From NCBI GenBank assembly GCA_964346585.1, contig CAYFVQ010000175.1, positions 23,378 through 87,377 of the forward strand: a DNA stretch of 64,000 nt. Direction: 5' to 3'. This stretch comes from SOIA01 sp964346585 (GTDB taxonomy: Bacteria; Acidobacteriota; Aminicenantia; Aminicenantales; Aminicenantaceae). The translations under genes were made by a program, and so were the position numbers. Below the pieces are notes generated by a model. That model saw only the letters and a program-made list of their open reading frames with translations. It ran no database searches and was not told the DNA's origin. Shown here piece after piece: positions 60,348-64,000 of this stretch. How positions within the stretch are numbered: the first letter of the stretch is position 1; each line of letters opens with the position of its first letter.

Positions 60348-61961
60348 CTATTCATTTGCAGTCAGAACATGCGTTCCTTCTCCGTAAACCATGGCACGAT
60401 AAGCCTTTTCCACCCTGTGCCAGTTTTCTTCTCTATCCAGAGCCCAGAATCGTCCGAGTACTGTCACAACCTGTCCGAGAGAAAGACACTCGCACATATC
60501 AAGGACTTTGGCCACATAGAGCGCACCACTCTCGGGCTTTTCTCCTCTTCGTCCGATCAAAGAATGGATAAACACCCGCTCCACTTCAAGCTGTTTGGCC
60601 AGGCGAAGCAGGGCAAAAAGATGATCAATGGTGCCATGGGAGCTGTAGAAGGAAACTATACCAAGAAGATGAAGAGCTTTCCGGTCTCTTTTGGCGCCTT
60701 CTATTGCCCAAAGAAACGCCTCGTTGCGGAAAAAGCTTTTGTCTTCAATGGATTTGTCAATCTTGACCCTATCCAGAAAAATCCGTCTGCCCGCACCGAT
60801 GTGGAGATGACCGGCCTCAGAATTACCCACAGTCTGAGAAGGCATTCCCACCGCTTCCCCTGAAGCCTCTAGGCAGGCATGAGGGAAATGAGACCACAAC
60901 TTGTCAAAGTTTGGAGTCCTGGCCTCAGCGATCAGATTCCCTTCTTTCTCTTCTCTCATCCCCCAACCATCCAGGATGAGGAGAAGCACTCTTCGCTCAC
61001 TTTTGTCATCTTTAAATGATTGATCCAGTAAATTTTCTCCGGTCATCTCAGCCGGTTTTTTCAATCCTAGAAGGTCCAGAAGTGTGGGAGCCACGTCAGC
61101 CAGCTCCCCTTCTCTGTTCATACCCAAGCTCTCCGGATTTTTAGATGCGAAATCAGCTATGATGAAAGGAACAGGATTTTTGGTATGACCGGTGTTTATC
61201 GCTCCATCCGGATACAGCCACTCTTCTACCGTGCCGTGATCAGATGTGACAACAAGAGTGACTCCCTTTTTTCGGCAGTCTTCGACGACCCTTCCCAACT
61301 GAACGTCCACCTCTTCAACAGCCTGAATCGCAGCCGTTTTATCCTCGATATGGCCGACCACATCCACATTGGCAAAGTTGGCTGTAATCATCCGGGAAGA
61401 GGGATTATCGAGATTTTTCGAAATCTCGTCGGCCACCTGACTGGCGCTCATTTCCGGTGTGGAGGCATAGGAAGAAATGTCCTCTGGAGAAGGGACGACA
61501 ATCCTCTTTTCTCCAGGGAATATCTCATCCTTTTTTCCGTTCATAAAAAAACCGATATGAATCGCTTTCTCGGACTCTGAAATCTTGAGGAAATTCAGCT
61601 CCTCCTTGGAGAGAACTTCATACAAAGTATTCGAAATCTTATCCTCTGGAGGAAAGGCCACTTTGACATCGAGCGAAGAATCGAACTCGATCATGGTCAC
61701 GAAATTCAAATTCAAATCCTTTTCAACGGGAAAGGGATTGAAATCTTTGTTGATCAGGCTTTGGGTGAGCTCAACCTCTCTCTCTCCGCGGATGTCGTAG
61801 AAAATCACATAATCTCCTTTCTCGAACCTTCCGAAAGGCTGGCCAGATGGATCGACAGCGACGAGCGGTTCGAGCGCTTCATCTTCCTGTCCCGCTTGAT
61901 AGGCTTTTTTTATGGCCTCTAACATCGAGTCATTCCTTGGGGAATTTCCTTCCTGATTCAT
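60348..61961 (-). CDS. Circularly permuted 2,3-bisphosphoglycerate-independent phosphoglycerate mutase
   Basis: 537 residues containing all the parts of iPGM but in swapped order. Residues 13-310 match the usual C-terminal half: EAIKKAYQAGQ, YDIRGER (Arg58, Arg61), EKAIHIGFFMNG (Lys132), PEMSA, NFANVDVVGH (Asp200, His204), TSDHG (Asp241, His242), NTGHTKNPVP (His259). Residues 324-530 match the usual N-terminal half: LLLILDGWG (Asp331), VGNSEAGHLHIGAGR (nucleophile Ser381), TIDHLFALL, GRFWALDREENW and the YRAMVYGEG end. So both metal sites and the phosphoserine are present. The enzyme should interconvert 3- and 2-phosphoglycerate, though two substrate loops are altered. A second ATG at 61925 (Met13) is a possible start. 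Confidence 0.9.
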   Translation of the reverse strand: MNQEGNSPRNDSMLEAIKKAYQAGQEDEALEPLVAVDPSGQPFGRFEKGDYVIFYDIRGEREVELTQSLINKDFNPFPVEKDLNLNFVTMIEFDSSLDVKVAFPPEDKISNTLYEVLSKEELNFLKISESEKAIHIGFFMNGKKDEIFPGEKRIVVPSPEDISSYASTPEMSASQVADEISKNLDNPSSRMITANFANVDVVGHIEDKTAAIQAVEEVDVQLGRVVEDCRKKGVTLVVTSDHGTVEEWLYPDGAINTGHTKNPVPFIIADFASKNPESLGMNREGELADVAPTLLDLLGLKKPAEMTGENLLDQSFKDDKSERRVLLLILDGWGMREEKEGNLIAEARTPNFDKLWSHFPHACLEASGEAVGMPSQTVGNSEAGHLHIGAGRRIFLDRVKIDKSIEDKSFFRNEAFLWAIEGAKRDRKALHLLGIVSFYSSHGTIDHLFALLRLAKQLEVERVFIHSLIGRRGEKPESGALYVAKVLDMCECLSLGQVVTVLGRFWALDREENWHRVEKAYRAMVYGEGTHVLTANE

Positions 61962-61985
61962 CCATGCTTCACATATTAAGGCTAT

Positions 61986-62014
61986 ACTATAGGGACGAAG
62001 TTAAGGGATGTCAA
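61986..62014 (-). promoter_or_regulatory. Strong promoter for the phosphoglycerate mutase gene
   Basis: On the minus strand a perfect TTGACA (62009-62014), a 17-bp spacer, and TATAGT (61986-61991), 24 bases before the ATG at 61961. Confidence 0.65.
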
Positions 62015-62077
62015 CCGTGATTAGATAATTCAAGTGATATTGGAATTTGGGATTAGGGGAGTTAAATAAAATGGCTT

Positions 62078-62398
62078 TCTTCCATTTTGTGTGGGTAAAT
62101 AATTAGATAGCATTCAGGGATGTCCTTGCTCCAGTCAGATTTTTAACGCCATTCCCTCGTCACCCTTATCGGCCCTGTGGAACTCCGCATATTCATCAAG
62201 TTTCACGCCCTGCTATTCCCCATTTATGCTTAGCACCGCCCGATGAATAATATCGTGCTCACACAGTCCTCGGGCCCTCCTCCGTCGGGTTCCCTCGAGG
62301 TCGGCTCGGGAAGGCTAAATCTTCCGATGTCGCTTCAGCCATCCCTGAATATTTTTCTGATTGACCTAATTTGAATCTTACCCATACAAAATGGAAGA
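62078..62398 (+). mobile_element. MITE-like element, copy A (321 bp)
   Basis: Terminal inverted repeats at 62078-62098 and 62378-62398 match at 20 of 21 positions (left end TCTTCCATTTTGTGTGGGTA). An inner pair ATTCAGGGATG/CATCCCTGAAT lies at 62112-62122 and 62340-62350. The roughly 215-bp interior is non-coding, more G+C-rich than the flanks, and repeated in inverse orientation at 63710-64000. No transposase is encoded. Confidence 0.75.
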
Positions 62399-62498
62399 GA
62401 ATCAATAAAATTGTTTTCTTCTAATCTCCATGATTGAAAAAGCACGGAAATGTCATGGCTCCCTTTGGATTTGTCACTCCCTTCCCCCTTCACTCAAC

Positions 62499-63653
62499 TC
62501 AATTCGCAAAATATCCGGAACGGTGCCTAATCCTGTAATCTTGACCTTTGACCTTCACTTTAATTTTCTTGAATTCCCCACTGCTTTTATAATCCTGCGG
62601 AGAGTAATACAGGAGATAATAATTCTCTGAGGCATCGACTGCATGTTTAAAAGAAGCTGCGGCGTTTGTGGTAGCTTGAGTCATTCCTCCGGTCACTTGG
62701 GATAACTCCTTGAACGTACTGAACATTCCGGTAGTCGTATCAAACATATCAAGCAGAGAAACAGAGGGTTCAAATCCAATGTCTTTAAAATAAGATTCAT
62801 CCTTCAGATACAGAAAATGGAATAGGATCGATGAATCAGAAAAGGCTTTTTTGATTCTTTTGGGAGAAATAGAATTGTATGATGCGACCAAGCTCATAAA
62901 ATTGAGATAATCGAGGCCAGCCCAGATATTGCTTACAACACTGACAGGAGATGGCATCGGAAAGCTGATCAATTCCTGTTGGAGGAAAAGGAAAACATTC
63001 TTCTGCCCGGGCAGTTGCTTTAAATACTCGGCAACCGTTGTTAATCTTTTTTCATCTAAGTATCTCTGGCTCATGTACGCTTCTTGGGTACCTGTCACAA
63101 TCCCTTGTGCATCCTCCATATAGTCACTTAAATCTGTCCAATCCAGCGGCCTTATGAACGTATCCCTTTTCAGTTTGGCTATGAGTTGGCTGGCTATTTC
63201 TGTTTTGGACACAACTTCCCAGGAATCTTCCTTGAAGTTGTAAGTCCTCGTAGGGGTGGCCATGATCAGCTTATCGCCAGGGATGATGACTTTCTCAAAA
63301 AAATACCAGATTGCCTCTTCGACCTTTGGAAAATAATCTCTGATCTCAAAAATGAGGACAAACTGTCTGGATATTTGAGGAGAGAATATTTTCCTCGCTT
63401 TTTCCCTGTCAATCTTTACATCTTCTCTTTCGATATTCGCTTTTTTTATCAGGTAGACGGCTTCTATCTTCTGGAGCTTTCCATCCTCATAGACCTCAAA
63501 ATCATCTATGGTCAGGTTATCGATAAACTTACTTCCCTTAAACACTCGAACAGGGACTTCTATGTTGACGACAATAGTTTCGTGGGAAATTTCTTGAGCC
63601 AGAAGGGTAAAACCGAACAAGGAAACTCCGATGAGAAGAATAGGTCTTTTCAT
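62499..63653 (-). CDS. Exported VWFA-related protein
   Basis: 384 residues with a signal peptide (to about LLAQ20). The opening VVNIEVPVRVFKGSKFIDNLTIDDFEVYEDGKLQKIEAVYLI and the ending YYLLYYSPQDYKSSGEFKKIKVKVKG...YRIRHRSGYFA are the marks of the VWFA-related proteins abundant in Acidobacteriota. The von Willebrand A-like core between is divergent and no intact MIDAS (DxSxS) was found. These proteins are extracytoplasmic and of unknown function. The gene is bracketed by two inverted MITE-like copies. Confidence 0.85.
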   Translation of the reverse strand: MKRPILLIGVSLFGFTLLAQEISHETIVVNIEVPVRVFKGSKFIDNLTIDDFEVYEDGKLQKIEAVYLIKKANIEREDVKIDREKARKIFSPQISRQFVLIFEIRDYFPKVEEAIWYFFEKVIIPGDKLIMATPTRTYNFKEDSWEVVSKTEIASQLIAKLKRDTFIRPLDWTDLSDYMEDAQGIVTGTQEAYMSQRYLDEKRLTTVAEYLKQLPGQKNVFLFLQQELISFPMPSPVSVVSNIWAGLDYLNFMSLVASYNSISPKRIKKAFSDSSILFHFLYLKDESYFKDIGFEPSVSLLDMFDTTTGMFSTFKELSQVTGGMTQATTNAAASFKHAVDASENYYLLYYSPQDYKSSGEFKKIKVKVKGQDYRIRHRSGYFAN

Positions 63654-63709
63654 GCTGAGTTTCCCTTTGCATGAATATTTTAACCTAAATTAAAAAAAAA
63701 AAAAGATTC

Positions 63710-64000
63710 TCTTCCAGTTTGTGTGAGTAATACGCAAATCAGATAATCTCGAAGCGCATTCAGGGATGGATGAAGCGACATCGGAAGATTTAGCCTTCCC
63801 GATTCGTTCTTCGAGGGAACCCGACGGAGTCGGGCCCGAGGACTGTCTGAGCACGATAAAATACATCGGATGGTGCTTGGTATGACTGGTGAGTATCGGG
63901 GTGTGAGATTTGATAAACATGCGGAGTTCCGCAGGGCCGAGAAGGTTGATGAGGGAATGGCGTGAAAAATCTGACTGGAGCAAGGACATCCCTGAATACT
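63710..64000 (-). mobile_element. MITE-like element, copy B (runs off the window)
   Basis: Inverse orientation to copy A. It begins with the same terminal sequence (TCTTCCAGTTTGTGTGAGTA at 63710-63729) and continues with GGAAGATTTAGCCTTCCCGA, GAGGGAACCCGACGGA, GGGCCCGAGGACTGT, TGAGCACGATA, GCGGAGTTCC and AATCTGACTGGAGCAAGGAC, all shared with copy A. Length differences and substitutions are spread throughout. The far end is beyond base 64000. Confidence 0.7.

Overview
The window reads like a chromosome segment of an uncultured, probably anaerobic, Gram-negative-type bacterium of the Acidobacteriota/Aminicenantota kind. This is inferred from the mixture of a VWFA-related acidobacterial-type protein, several secreted metallopeptidases (M1, M14, M15, M23, M28), a split acyl-CoA mutase, an ADP-forming acetyl-CoA synthetase and REP-like palindromes; no rRNA or marker gene here fixes the taxon. 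Promoters are ordinary sigma-70 type (TTGACA-like box, 17 or 18 bp spacer, TATAAT-like box). No tRNA, rRNA, CRISPR array, prophage or transposase gene was found.

Layout. 1-2.3 kb: end of an OPT-type transporter, a PqqD-like protein, def-fmt. 2.3-6.7 kb (minus): M23 peptidase, two-subunit B12-dependent acyl-CoA mutase, a mini elongation-factor domain protein, an SDR. 6.9-15.2 kb: TCA block, with acnB on minus and icd, mdh, fumB (beta subunit only) and sucCD on plus. 15.5-21 kb: M15 and M14 peptidases, a ChaN-PDZ protein, an MFS transporter. 21-31 kb (minus): EF-G paralogue, the tightly overlapping ileS-lspA-lgt-rluD operon, nadC-nadB. 31-37 kb: an opine-dehydrogenase-like protein coupled to a B12-binding TIM-barrel protein, then tldD-tldE. 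37-42.4 kb: nitroreductase with a 48-residue membrane protein, a Tat-exported DUF362 protein, thioredoxin, a two-active-site glutaredoxin-like protein, ADP-forming acyl-CoA synthetase. 42.6-49.2 kb: a compact cluster of three alkaline-phosphatase-superfamily phosphodiesterases with different cell locations, a small RHH-like protein and a membrane protein resembling the Oxa1/DUF106 fold. 49.4-56.6 kb: second nitroreductase, M28 peptidase ending in a PqqD-like domain, M1 peptidase, membrane protein, lipoprotein. 56.7-62 kb (minus): two ABC-2 exporter pairs and a phosphoglycerate mutase whose two halves are in swapped order. 62-64 kb: a VWFA-related protein flanked by two inverted copies of a roughly 320-bp MITE-like element.

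The most striking observation is the apparently circularly permuted cofactor-independent phosphoglycerate mutase at 60348-61961. Next come the triple-phosphodiesterase cluster, the B12/opine-dehydrogenase pair, an acyl-CoA mutase with Gln at the position where methylmalonyl-CoA mutase has its carboxylate-binding Arg, and three families of palindromic or MITE-type repeats. Most of the palindromic repeats sit directly against stop codons.
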